Source of the DNA: UBA11612 sp963662375
GTDB taxonomy: Bacteria; Pseudomonadota; Alphaproteobacteria; Rhodospirillales; Rhodospirillaceae
NCBI GenBank assembly: GCA_963662375.2
Contig: CAXXRP010000012.1
Coordinates: 1-64,000 of the forward strand
Reading direction: 5' to 3'
DNA length: 64,000 bases
In this document: positions 26,319 to 34,469 of the stretch, in pieces
Layout of the letters: every line of letters starts with the position of its first letter
How positions within the stretch are numbered: the stretch's first letter is position 1
Position numbers and translations under genes: made by a program
The notes under the pieces: generated by a model
Seen by the model: the letters and a program-made list of their open reading frames with translations, nothing else
Database searches by the model: none
Told to the model about the DNA's origin: nothing

Positions 26319-26956
26319 TGACGCCGGATGATAAATCCACTTCCATGAACGTCGCCGAAAATATCCACACCCCGCTGATGTTCCCGTTGATGCTTAACGT
26401 CACCAGTACCCCAATAGTGTTGGTGGGCGGCGGCAAAATAGTTGCCCAGCTTGCGGTGTTAGAAGAGCACAGCGCACGCAATATCCATGTCTTTGCCGCC
26501 GAGGCCAAAGGAGAATTAATTCAAGCGGCAGGCGCGCGCCTGTCTATCCGTTGGCCACAGGCCGAGGACTTTGATCGCATTCGGCCACAGTTGGTCTTTG
26601 TGGCGGATGTCGATGATGAGCGCGCGACCGAGTTTAGATCACATGCTCGGCGCGTGGGCGCGCTTGTACATGTTCAGGATCGAATTCCCTACTGCGACTT
26701 TCACCTGCCCGCGCGCGTGCGCCGCGGGCATCTGCAAGTGACAGTGTCCACGGATGGCACGGCAGCAGGATTATCCCGCCTCATCCGGGAATTTCTCGAA
26801 AAGAATGTTTTTGGTCCGGAGTGGGCCGGGCGGGTGGAAGAATTGGCCGCTGCGCGTCGGATATGGAAACGCGAGGGCCTTTCTTTTGATGCGTTGGGCC
26901 ACGCCATTCGGAAATTTGTTGCTGATCGTGGATGGCTCAACCGCCGCGTCTATTGA
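26318..26956 (+). CDS. siroheme synthase, precorrin-2 dehydrogenase/ferrochelatase-type (CysG-N/Met8-like)
   Basis: This 212-residue Rossmann-fold protein corresponds to the N-terminal half of CysG or to yeast Met8p. 'FPLMLNVTSTPIVLVGGGKIVAQL' contains the NAD+-binding glycine motif and 'VHVQDRIPYCDFHLPARVRRGHLQVTVSTDG' is the diagnostic block, followed by a serine/threonine-rich helix and the dimerisation region. It oxidises precorrin-2 to sirohydrochlorin and may insert iron. Combined with the SUMT at 20471 it makes siroheme for CysI. The ATG overlaps the hemB stop by one base. Its final residues are followed by about 95 bases before the converging diguanylate cyclase gene. Confidence 0.88.
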   Translation: MTPDDKSTSMNVAENIHTPLMFPLMLNVTSTPIVLVGGGKIVAQLAVLEEHSARNIHVFAAEAKGELIQAAGARLSIRWPQAEDFDRIRPQLVFVADVDDERATEFRSHARRVGALVHVQDRIPYCDFHLPARVRRGHLQVTVSTDGTAAGLSRLIREFLEKNVFGPEWAGRVEELAAARRIWKREGLSFDALGHAIRKFVADRGWLNRRVY

Positions 26957-27051
26957 CGACGTTCGGAAGGTTGCTCCCGACGTCGTAACGGCTATTGTGG
27001 CGGTGAAACAGGCGCTCGCAGCCCGCAAAAGAACGAAAGCCCTCGAAAGCG

Positions 27052-27969
27052 TTAAAGCTTAACGACCACACCGTCGGTGCGGTTCCGCCCTCCATGTTTG
27101 GCCGCGTAAAGCCGGGCGTCGGCGGCTTCAATCAGAGCATTCGGATCAGGAGAACTCGCGGCAACGGTTGTGGCGACGCCCAAACTTATAGTCACGTACT
27201 CGGCCACCGGTGAAGCGCTGTGGGGGATATTGAGGGAGCTGACCGCTGTGCGAATCCCTTCGGCAACAGTCATCGTACCTTCCAGCGTGGTGTCCGGCAA
27301 CAGCGCCACAAATTCCTCGCCGCCGTATCGGCCGACAAGGTCAGCAGGGCGCCGCAATGCGCCTTCCGCGGCTTCCGCGATCCACCTCAAACAATCGTCT
27401 CCCGCGCCGTGGCCATAGGTGTCATTGAATTGTTTGAAGTGATCGATATCCATCATGATCACCGAGATATTCTGCTTCGTACGAACCGACCGCCTCCACT
27501 CGCGGTCGAAAGCTGTATCAAACGACCGGCGGTTAATCAGCCCCGTCAACCCGTCTAGGCGGGCAAGTCTTTCTAAAGCGTCTCGACTTTGCTTCAGCTC
27601 CACGTGATTACGAACGCGCGCTCGTAAGATCGATGAATTGATCGGCTTCATAATATAGTCTACTCCACCGACTTTCAATCCTTCGACCTCGTATTCCGCC
27701 GACGCGTGATTCGTAAGGAAGACAACCGGAATGGGTGCCAATCGAGGCTCGGCCTTAAGTTCGCGGCAGACGTCAAATCCTCCCATGTCGGGCCAACCAA
27801 TATCGAGAAGAATCAGATCAGGTAGTTTGTCCGCCGCGAGATTGATCGCGGCCGCGCCATTCTCGGCTACGAGTATGGTCCATTCGCCGCCGAGAACGGT
27901 CGTCAGCGACTGTTGAGTTGCGGGATCGTCCTCTACTATAAGTATGGTCGCCTGATCTGCCGCGTTCAT
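27052..27969 (-). CDS. response regulator with GGDEF diguanylate cyclase domain
   Basis: This 305-residue PleD-like protein has a receiver domain (residues about 7-120: 'LIVEDDPATQ', phospho-acceptor in 'LILLDIGWPDMGG', conserved Lys in 'IMKPINS') followed by a GGDEF domain (about 140-300) with the active-site motif 'YGGEEF'. No inhibitory I-site RxxD is evident just upstream ('RPADLVGRYGGEEF' gives R..D in a variant position). It should make c-di-GMP when phosphorylated. ATG 27969 is preferred (GGGGC upstream) over the longer frame to 28014. No cognate kinase is adjacent, and the fragment of another receiver domain lies on the other strand just beyond the promoter. Confidence 0.9.
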   Translation of the reverse strand: MNAADQATILIVEDDPATQQSLTTVLGGEWTILVAENGAAAINLAADKLPDLILLDIGWPDMGGFDVCRELKAEPRLAPIPVVFLTNHASAEYEVEGLKVGGVDYIMKPINSSILRARVRNHVELKQSRDALERLARLDGLTGLINRRSFDTAFDREWRRSVRTKQNISVIMMDIDHFKQFNDTYGHGAGDDCLRWIAEAAEGALRRPADLVGRYGGEEFVALLPDTTLEGTMTVAEGIRTAVSSLNIPHSASPVAEYVTISLGVATTVAASSPDPNALIEAADARLYAAKHGGRNRTDGVVVKL

Positions 27970-28130
27970 ATCTGCCCCGCGGAGTAGACGTCCGGTGAAT
28001 TCTGTGCCAAACAATTCATTGGCTAAGTTCCTGTAAAAACACGTAATAGTTATATAGTGGACGGATCGCGTTGGCGACCCGTAGAAGTCGTATCAGAAGC
28101 GAAATTTTATTGGGTAGGTGACACCGTGCC

Positions 28131-28376
28131 ATGAACCCGTCCGAACCTTTCTTTCTCATGGCGTTTGACCGGCTGAGGTTTCTGGCCATTGATGACGACA
28201 GCGCCACTCTAGAGCTGATCGACGCCATGTTGCGTATGGCTGGTGCCGCCAGCGTGATCAAATCTATGAGCGCACTTGCCGCGCTCAACATTCTTGCCGG
28301 TCAACAAAATAAAATGTACTTGGCACCGCCGCCGAGTGCATCCATTTTCCAGCCACTTTTTTCCGTCAGATATTAG
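28131..28376 (+). pseudogene. receiver-domain response regulator, N-terminal fragment
   Basis: The frame reads 'FDRLRFLAIDDDSATLELIDAMLRMAGAASVIKSMSALAALNIL', the beta1-alpha1-beta2 part of a CheY-like receiver domain with its acidic pocket (DDD). Before the phospho-acceptor Asp the similarity ends and about 25 unrelated residues lead to a stop at 28376. The protein cannot be phosphorylated or relay a signal. It sits divergent to the diguanylate cyclase and upstream of the GH17-GT2 gene. The ATG at 28131 fits the domain start. Confidence 0.65.
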
Positions 28377-28473
28377 TGGCAACAGGGCGCTCATACTGGC
28401 CCCCGAGGGAAGCGTGCGCCCTGATCGTGTGACAGATGTTTAACAACACATCAGCAGTGAAAGCTGTCGTAGA

Positions 28474-31083
28474 ATGAGAATTGTTTTTGCGCTCGCGTTG
28501 GCCTGTGTTGCCTCAGTCGTGACTTGGGCGTCTCTTGATCGCCCGCTTTCCGCTCCCGACTGGCGCGGGGAATTGAGAGGCGTCGCTTATAACCCGTCGT
28601 CCACCTACACCGACGCACAGCGGCGCGAAGGCTATCCTGAAGCGCTGGTGCAGGCGGATCTTGAAAAATTGAGCAGGGTCGCTGATCGGGTACGGACCTA
28701 CGCCGTCGACCCCGGTCTCGATTTGGTGCCGTCACTGGCCAAAAAGAACGGGCTTAAAGTGTCGCTTGGTCTTTGGCTTAGCGATGTAAACGAGTTGAAC
28801 GAAAAACAAGTCTCTCGCGGTATAGAGATCATCAATAGAAACTCCGAGGTTATCGACCGTGTCTTTGTGGGCAACGAAGCGGTCTTGCGCGGTGAACTGA
28901 CGGCCGCCGAGGTGAGCGCCTATATCACGCGCGTAAAACAGGCTATCCCCGAAAATATTGCGGTCGGCACAGCCGAAGTATGGAGCGTGTGGCTCGAACA
29001 CCCTGAATTGGCCAAGCATAGCGACTTCGTCGGAATCCACCTGCTGCCCTATTGGGAAGGTATTAAAGCTGAAGACTCGATGGCGTACATCGAGGACCGT
29101 TTTGAAAGGGTGAAGCTACGGTTTCCCGAAAAGTCGATTGTTATCGCGGAAACCGGCTGGCCCTCTGAAGGCCGGGTCAAGAAAGGATCCGCGCCGTCTG
29201 CGGCCATGGAAGCTTATTTTCTGCGTCACTTTTTGACGTTCGCGGCTGCGAAAAATTACGACTACTACGTCATCGAGGCGTTCGACCAGCCGTGGAAGGC
29301 TGAACAAGAGGGCGCGGTTGGTGCGTTCTGGGGCATCTTCGACGCTGAAGGCTACGCGAAATTCAGTTTTACTGGTCCGCTATCGTCATTCGGTCAATGG
29401 CCCATGTACGCCGCTGTCGCGGCCACCCTGACCTTTTTGCTCGGGTTTGCCGTCCTGGCAGCCCTTCCTGCCGTGAGCGTGCGCGGCTACATATTAGTGG
29501 GTGGTGTAATCGGCCTTGCCGTAACGGGCGCCCTATCCATCGTTGAGGCGTCATCGCTGCGCTATGCCGACTGGGGAACGTTTGGCGCAGCCATGTTGAT
29601 CGCGCCCGTCGGTGCCTTTGCGGCCGCGCTGTTGATCACGGAGGCCGTGGAATGGGCTTTAAGTTTATGGCGCAAGAAACGTAAGAGTATTCCGCCGGGG
29701 GTACTGCAAGATGCGCCGCGCGTCTCTATTCACGTACCAACGCATAACGAACCGCCGTGGATGGTCATGCAGACTCTCAATGCGTTATCGCGTCTCGACT
29801 ATCCTAACTTCGAAGTGATCGTTCTGGATAATAACACCGGCGAAGAAAGCCTGTGGAAGCCGATTGAGGCGCATTGCCGAGCCCTGGGCACAAACGTTCG
29901 CTTTTTTCACTTTGACAGTATGAAAGGGTTCAAGGCTGGTGCCCTCAATAAAGCGCTCGAGTTAACCGCCCCTGGCGCGGCATATATCGCCGTTGTTGAC
30001 AGCGACTACCAGGTCGCACCGCATTGGCTCAAGACGGTTATGCCCGCCTTTGCTAACGAAAACGTGGCGGTGGTGCAGGCGCCCCAGGATTACCGTGATA
30101 GCGGCGAGAGCTGGTTCAAGTCGCTGTGCTATGCCGAGTACACGGGGTTTTTCCGGGTAGGTATGGTTGAACGCAGCGAGCACAACGCCATCGTTCAGCA
30201 TGGCACCATGTGCGTCGTGCGCCGATCCGCCTTGGAAGAGGTCGGTAGGTGGTCGGAATGGTGCATCACCGAGGACACGGAACTGGGCCTGCGGTTGTTC
30301 GAGGCTGGCTATACCGCGCTGTTCATTCCCGTGACCATGGGTCGTGGCCTCATGCCGGACACTTACGACGCGTATAAGAGTCAACGGTACCGCTGGGTAT
30401 ATGGCGCCATGCAGATCATGAAGCGTCACCACGCGCAAATATTTCGTGGCGATTCAAAGCTTACTTGGGCGCAGCGGTATCATTTCGTCGCCGGTTGGAT
30501 TCCGTGGGTGGCCGACGGGTTGGCCCTGATTTTCACCGTGTTCGCCCTGATATGGACAGCCCTTATGGTTTTCGCCCCCAGACACTTTGACGTGCCTTTA
30601 ACCGCCCTATCTTCGGTGGCTTTGGTGCTGTTCACCGTCAAAATTGTAAAGACGGTATGGCTGTATCAGGCCAAGGTGGGTTCGAGCTTTTTCGGCGCAG
30701 TCGCTGCGGCGTTGACCGGCTTGTCATTGGCCTACACGGTAGGCAAAGGTGTGCTTGCCGGCCTGCTCACGTCGTCCAAGCCCTTCTTGCGCACACCGAA
30801 ATACGAAGCCGTTGCGCCGTGGACGCGAGCGCTTCGTTTAGCTGCAATGGAAACCGTTTTGCTGCTGGCAATGCTTGGCACCATCGTTGTTATGTCCATC
30901 GTAAGTCAGCTTGATGACCCTGCTGAGCGGGTCTGGGTGGCGGCGCTTGCCGTGATGGCGGTGCCGCATGCATCGGCATTGTTTGTTGCGGTAGGCTCAA
31001 CGATACCATTCCGCCGCCGGCCTATTTCGCAGCCCGAACGGGCACCGATGCTCCAGTCGTCCAAATTGGATTTAGCGGCTTAG
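28474..31083 (+). CDS. GH17-GT2 membrane beta-glucan synthase (NdvB/NdvC-like)
   Basis: This 869-residue protein fuses a periplasmic glycoside hydrolase family 17 domain (about residues 30-300) to a membrane-embedded family 2 glycosyltransferase (about 390-850). In GH17 the acid/base Glu is in 'VGNEAVLRG' (about E135) and the nucleophile in 'IAETGWPSEG' (about E226). The GT2 core shows 'VVDSDYQV' (about D509/D511), 'ITEDTELG' (about 600-601) and 'QRYRWVYG' (about 637-641), the processive-synthase signature. Transmembrane segments follow residue 300 and residue 680. Such fusions make beta-1,3/1,6-glucans, for example osmoregulated periplasmic glucans in Bradyrhizobium and biofilm glucans in Pseudomonas. 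Osmotic adaptation fits the ectoine genes 7 kb away. The ATG has no strong ribosome binding site. Confidence 0.88.
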   Translation: MRIVFALALACVASVVTWASLDRPLSAPDWRGELRGVAYNPSSTYTDAQRREGYPEALVQADLEKLSRVADRVRTYAVDPGLDLVPSLAKKNGLKVSLGLWLSDVNELNEKQVSRGIEIINRNSEVIDRVFVGNEAVLRGELTAAEVSAYITRVKQAIPENIAVGTAEVWSVWLEHPELAKHSDFVGIHLLPYWEGIKAEDSMAYIEDRFERVKLRFPEKSIVIAETGWPSEGRVKKGSAPSAAMEAYFLRHFLTFAAAKNYDYYVIEAFDQPWKAEQEGAVGAFWGIFDAEGYAKFSFTGPLSSFGQWPMYAAVAATLTFLLGFAVLAALPAVSVRGYILVGGVIGLAVTGALSIVEASSLRYADWGTFGAAMLIAPVGAFAAALLITEAVEWALSLWRKKRKSIPPGVLQDAPRVSIHVPTHNEPPWMVMQTLNALSRLDYPNFEVIVLDNNTGEESLWKPIEAHCRALGTNVRFFHFDSMKGFKAGALNKALELTAPGAAYIAVVDSDYQVAPHWLKTVMPAFANENVAVVQAPQDYRDSGESWFKSLCYAEYTGFFRVGMVERSEHNAIVQHGTMCVVRRSALEEVGRWSEWCITEDTELGLRLFEAGYTALFIPVTMGRGLMPDTYDAYKSQRYRWVYGAMQIMKRHHAQIFRGDSKLTWAQRYHFVAGWIPWVADGLALIFTVFALIWTALMVFAPRHFDVPLTALSSVALVLFTVKIVKTVWLYQAKVGSSFFGAVAAALTGLSLAYTVGKGVLAGLLTSSKPFLRTPKYEAVAPWTRALRLAAMETVLLLAMLGTIVVMSIVSQLDDPAERVWVAALAVMAVPHASALFVAVGSTIPFRRRPISQPERAPMLQSSKLDLAA

Positions 31084-31090
31084 TGCGTAT

Positions 31091-31855
31091 TTAATCTATG
31101 TCGAGAGCCTTATAAGCGAGCCACTTGGGGCCGAGGGCATTGGCTGCCGCGATAATCGCGTTCCGCGTGCTCTTCGGCACTTGCTCCCAGGGTGTGACTG
31201 TCGTGCGAATGGCGAAGACCACAGCGCCCGTGCCGGCGAGTTTGAGAAAGCTCTGTTCTTCCCGGCGAAGGTACATATCGCTGTCCGCGCGCGCGGTCAC
31301 GGGCGGGCTTAGATTGGGCAGATATAGGGTGGGTGAGGCGGATAGGCCCCAGTTGCTCCTAACAACAGCCCGCATGGGGCGCAGCTTGGCGAGAAAGCGG
31401 TCTACGGTGTCGGACATTTGTACGGCATAGCCAGGCACGGGGTCGTGAATTTCTGTGACTGTTCGCCCGATTTTATCGGCCAAACGCCAACGGTTGGGAA
31501 AGCACAAGACGGCGGCGGTCAGACGGTAAATACCGTCGTTAGCGGTAAGGACGCATACATCTTCCGCTATGGACGTGCCCATTGATTTTAAAATTCTTCT
31601 GGTAGGAGCCCCGCTTTCTAGAGTGGCGCCGCGTTCGTTTATGAGACCCGCGAGTTCCGCAACGGCACCCGCCGCTTCTGGCAGGGCAGTGATGACGTCT
31701 TGCTGGTACGCCGCAATTATTTTCGTCCGTTCGGCAAGCAGGTGCTCGTCGCCCGCGCGTGGTACAAGCCATTTTTTGAGGCCGAGAGACTCTAGCCCCA
31801 TGTGCAACGGATGCATCACATCGGAATTTGTGGAATCTATTTGCGGCGTCGGCAT
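31091..31855 (-). CDS. DUF3445 haem-dependent oxidative N-demethylase-like protein
   Basis: This protein of about 254 residues has the DUF3445 pattern: 'SIAEDVCVLTANDGIYRLTAAVLCFPNRWRLADKIG' and 'IHDPVPGY' followed by 'VDRFLAKLRPMRAVVRSNWGL'. A characterised member of the family is a haem-containing dimethylamine demethylase. The start at 31855 is chosen because it falls just after the stop of the upstream peptide-binding protein gene (31866), while the longer frame would overlap it. It converges with the glucan synthase gene, leaving seven bases between stops. Pairing with a substrate-binding protein suggests uptake and demethylation of a methylated amine or peptide, which is an inference from order only. 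Confidence 0.78.
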   Translation of the reverse strand: MPTPQIDSTNSDVMHPLHMGLESLGLKKWLVPRAGDEHLLAERTKIIAAYQQDVITALPEAAGAVAELAGLINERGATLESGAPTRRILKSMGTSIAEDVCVLTANDGIYRLTAAVLCFPNRWRLADKIGRTVTEIHDPVPGYAVQMSDTVDRFLAKLRPMRAVVRSNWGLSASPTLYLPNLSPPVTARADSDMYLRREEQSFLKLAGTGAVVFAIRTTVTPWEQVPKSTRNAIIAAANALGPKWLAYKALDID

Positions 31856-31865
31856 GCTTGGAAAG

Positions 31866-33488
31866 CTATCTTTCGATCCGCATCCACCGGCTGCGGTGGT
31901 ACATGTTGGCGTTGGGCACAAATCCCTTCACGTATGGTGCGACTAACATCTGCGACGTTCGAAAACTCATCGGGACAACAGCAACATCATCCAAGCCGAC
32001 TTGCTCGGCCCTCGCAAGCACCTTTGCACGTTCATCGATGTCTAAGATGGTGGCGGCCTCGTCCATGAGCCGGTCATATTCTGGATTATTGTAGCCGCCA
32101 TAATTGTACGCGCCTGATCGTGAATCGAGCAGGACCAGGAAGGTGTGTGGGTCGTCGTAGTCTGCGGACCACGCCGCAATCGCTGCGGTAAAATCAGAAC
32201 CTTGAACCAAGTCGTAATGCACTCTCGGCTCATTGGCGAGAATTCGCATGGTCATGTTGCACTGTTTGAGCATGGCGGCGAGAACAACCGCGGAGCGCCG
32301 GGCTTCGATGCCGGCCATATACAGATACTCAAATCTGAGCGGATTATTGGCGTTGTACCCAGCATCCGCCATGAGACGGTTGGCCTCGTCGCGGCGTTCC
32401 TCCATGCTCCATTCGGCAAAGTCCAACTGGGCGGCGTTTTCGTAATTTGCGGTTCCGGGGGGCACAAACGCGTAGGCCGGCATCCTCTCGTCGCGCACGA
32501 CTTTCTCGGCCAACGTTTTTTGGTCTACACACAGCGAAAAGGCCCGGCGTATTTGTTTATCCGAGAATGGCGGCTTACGGAGATTGAGAGCGATGTAACC
32601 ATTGGTAAGTTGTGGCGTAATATAGGCCTCTCCCGGCATGTTTTCCCGGAGCCATTCTGTTTGACTTACGGGAAAGCCCGTTGAGCCGATGTTGGCATCA
32701 ATCTCACGCGCTCTGAACCTATTTAGCGCAGAAGATTGATCGGCGGTGGGGTAAAAAAAAACTTCGTCGATGGCCACGTTTGCAGCATCATAAAACAGCG
32801 GATTCTTCACGGTCTTCACGTGATCGTTGGCCGCCCAAGATTCAAGTATATAAGGTCCATTGGATACCATATTTCCCGGCTTAACCCAGTCACCTCCGAA
32901 TTTTCGGACGGTGTGTTCAGGAATCGGGAACGTGGTGTAGTGCGTAAGAAGGCCGGGAAGAAAGGGAGTAGGCTCTTCCAGTGATATCTCCACTGTTTGG
33001 TCATCGATAGCGCGAACACCGACCTGTTCCTTTGGCAGCTTTCCAGAATTTACAGCGGCCGCATTTTTTACAACGTAGGCGATAAACGCGTAGCGAGAGG
33101 CGGTTTTAGGGTCCAGCAACTTCTGGAAGCCGAATACGACGTCCGATGCTTTTACAGGAACGCCATCCGACCAAACTGCCCCAGGCCGAAGGTTAAATGT
33201 CCAGGTCAATCCGTCTTCACTTACGGTCCAGCTTACGGCCGCGCCAGGGATGGGCTGACCCGCCGCATCGTCGGTGGTCAAACCCATAAACAATTCACCG
33301 ACAATACTGTTTTCCCATGTGCTTCCGGTTTGGTGCGGGTCGAGGCTGCCGGGCTCTGCAATATTGCCGCGGTGAAATACCATCAGTTCCTCAGCGGCTG
33401 CGGCTGGTGGGTTAAAAAGAAAAATAGCCGCGAGCAGACTTACCAGTATGCGCCTAGGTCTCACTTGTGCTGATTTTATGCAGGTCAT
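31866..33488 (-). CDS. peptide/nickel ABC transporter substrate-binding protein (SBP family 5)
   Basis: This is a 540-residue periplasmic binding protein with a signal peptide (hydrophobic core 'ILVSLLAAIFLFNPPAAAAEE'). It has the OppA-type fold: 'LDPHQTGSTWENSIVGELFMGLT', 'LRPGAVWSDGVPVKASDVVFGFQKLLDP' and 'DYDDPHTFLVLL' are diagnostic of extracellular solute-binding family 5. No OppB/C permease or OppD/F ATPase genes lie nearby, so it either works with a transporter encoded elsewhere or is an orphan. The downstream demethylase-like gene starts ten bases after its stop on the same strand, implying one transcript. The ligand is unknown, probably an oligopeptide. Confidence 0.9.
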   Translation of the reverse strand: MTCIKSAQVRPRRILVSLLAAIFLFNPPAAAAEELMVFHRGNIAEPGSLDPHQTGSTWENSIVGELFMGLTTDDAAGQPIPGAAVSWTVSEDGLTWTFNLRPGAVWSDGVPVKASDVVFGFQKLLDPKTASRYAFIAYVVKNAAAVNSGKLPKEQVGVRAIDDQTVEISLEEPTPFLPGLLTHYTTFPIPEHTVRKFGGDWVKPGNMVSNGPYILESWAANDHVKTVKNPLFYDAANVAIDEVFFYPTADQSSALNRFRAREIDANIGSTGFPVSQTEWLRENMPGEAYITPQLTNGYIALNLRKPPFSDKQIRRAFSLCVDQKTLAEKVVRDERMPAYAFVPPGTANYENAAQLDFAEWSMEERRDEANRLMADAGYNANNPLRFEYLYMAGIEARRSAVVLAAMLKQCNMTMRILANEPRVHYDLVQGSDFTAAIAAWSADYDDPHTFLVLLDSRSGAYNYGGYNNPEYDRLMDEAATILDIDERAKVLARAEQVGLDDVAVVPMSFRTSQMLVAPYVKGFVPNANMYHRSRWMRIER

Positions 33489-33699
33489 TTTATGCGCCGC
33501 CCTTGAGTATCGGATTCCACGCCATCCATTTTTCCTCAGCTAGCCTACCCAAAGTCATACGACGGGTCACGGGCTTCAATGCTTCGCGGGTTTGCAGGCC
33601 TCAAGATCATTTCAGTGTTTACTAAGACTCGAACACGTTACAATACCACTGATACACAATGGCCTTGTCCCGGCTGGATGGTTCATGAGCCGTGCAACA

Positions 33700-33985
33700 A
33701 TGAATCTGCCTTGCAGTGAGCGATTATCCCGCCGCTATTTTTTGGCCGCGGCATCGTTAGGTTTTGCCATGATCGCCGCGGGATATCGTCAATTCCTTCG
33801 GGCGCTATATTGTCCAGCCGGGCCAAGCCACGGCCTACAAGATCGGAATGGCCAGCATTCAAGATTTAAGGAAAGAAGCCGAGGCGGCGCTCGGGTCTAA
33901 GCTCGATATCCCTGCTTACCACGGCGTGGTTCTCGGCAGCGGCGCGGTCCCGCTCGATATTCTGACGGAAAACGTGAGAGCGTAG
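33700..33985 (+). pseudogene. DUF885-family exported protein with an internal deletion
   Basis: The first part, 'MNLPCSERLSRRYFLAAASLGFAMIAAG', is a Tat-like signal sequence with an RR motif. Within about 20 codons the frame shifts and the second part reads 'FGRYIVQPGQATAYKIGMASIQDLRKEAEAALG', 'LDIPAYHGVVLGSGAVPLDIL' and ends at 33985, which is the conserved C-terminus of DUF885 proteins. The middle of a normal DUF885 protein (about 500 residues) is missing, and the two pieces are in different frames (offset by one). A deletion has fused the two ends of one gene. The remnant converges with a GNAT gene. Confidence 0.7.
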
Positions 33986-34010
33986 GCCGCTGGCCAGAGT
34001 GCGTCTTAAG

Positions 34011-34442
34011 TCACGGCTGCCAGATCATGCGGACGTGCGCGATGCCGGCTTCCTCGAAGGTGTCGCCGTCCCGAACAAATCCCATGCATTCGTAGAAATC
34101 CTCCACCTGGGCCTGAGCGTTAAGGACGATCGTCGCCTTGCCGTGCAGGCTGTCGAGGATATGAGCCATGATCGCATTACCCGCGCCAAGGCCGCGCTTT
34201 TCCTTCAGCACGGCAACGCGCTCGACCTTGAAGATGGACGGCCCGTAAGGCCGGACCCTGGCCGTGGCGATGGCGCCATTGCCGTCCTCCAAGAGGAAGT
34301 GCTCGCAAAGTTGGTCCTTACCGTCCCACTCAATGTCCGCCGGTACCCCTTGCTCCTCACAAAACACAGTATCGCGGATGAGGCGTGCGGCGTTCATGCG
34401 CGCGATATCGTCAGTGTGGAAGGCCCTGATGGTGAAGCTCAT
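34011..34442 (-). CDS. GNAT-family N-acetyltransferase
   Basis: This 143-residue acetyltransferase has the acetyl-CoA binding 'VAVLKEKRGLGAGNAIM' motif (R/QxxGxG/A), 'VLNAQAQVEDFYECMGFV' and a short N-terminal beta-strand region with 'AARLIRDTVFCEEQGVP'. The latter resembles the ElaA/ YjcF-type acetyltransferases that use 'R..VF..EQ' near the start. The acceptor substrate is unknown. It lies 27 bases after the cysK stop on the same strand and may be its operon partner. Confidence 0.85.
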   Translation of the reverse strand: MSFTIRAFHTDDIARMNAARLIRDTVFCEEQGVPADIEWDGKDQLCEHFLLEDGNGAIATARVRPYGPSIFKVERVAVLKEKRGLGAGNAIMAHILDSLHGKATIVLNAQAQVEDFYECMGFVRDGDTFEEAGIAHVRMIWQP

Positions 34443-34469
34443 GGCCGGTGTTTCGGCTTCTGCTGGGGT

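Noticed and set aside
26754..27062. Frame extending past the siroheme synthase stop (ending ALESVKA)
   Set aside because: It is the +1 frame of the intact synthase gene and its tail has no family match; the synthase ends normally at 26956.
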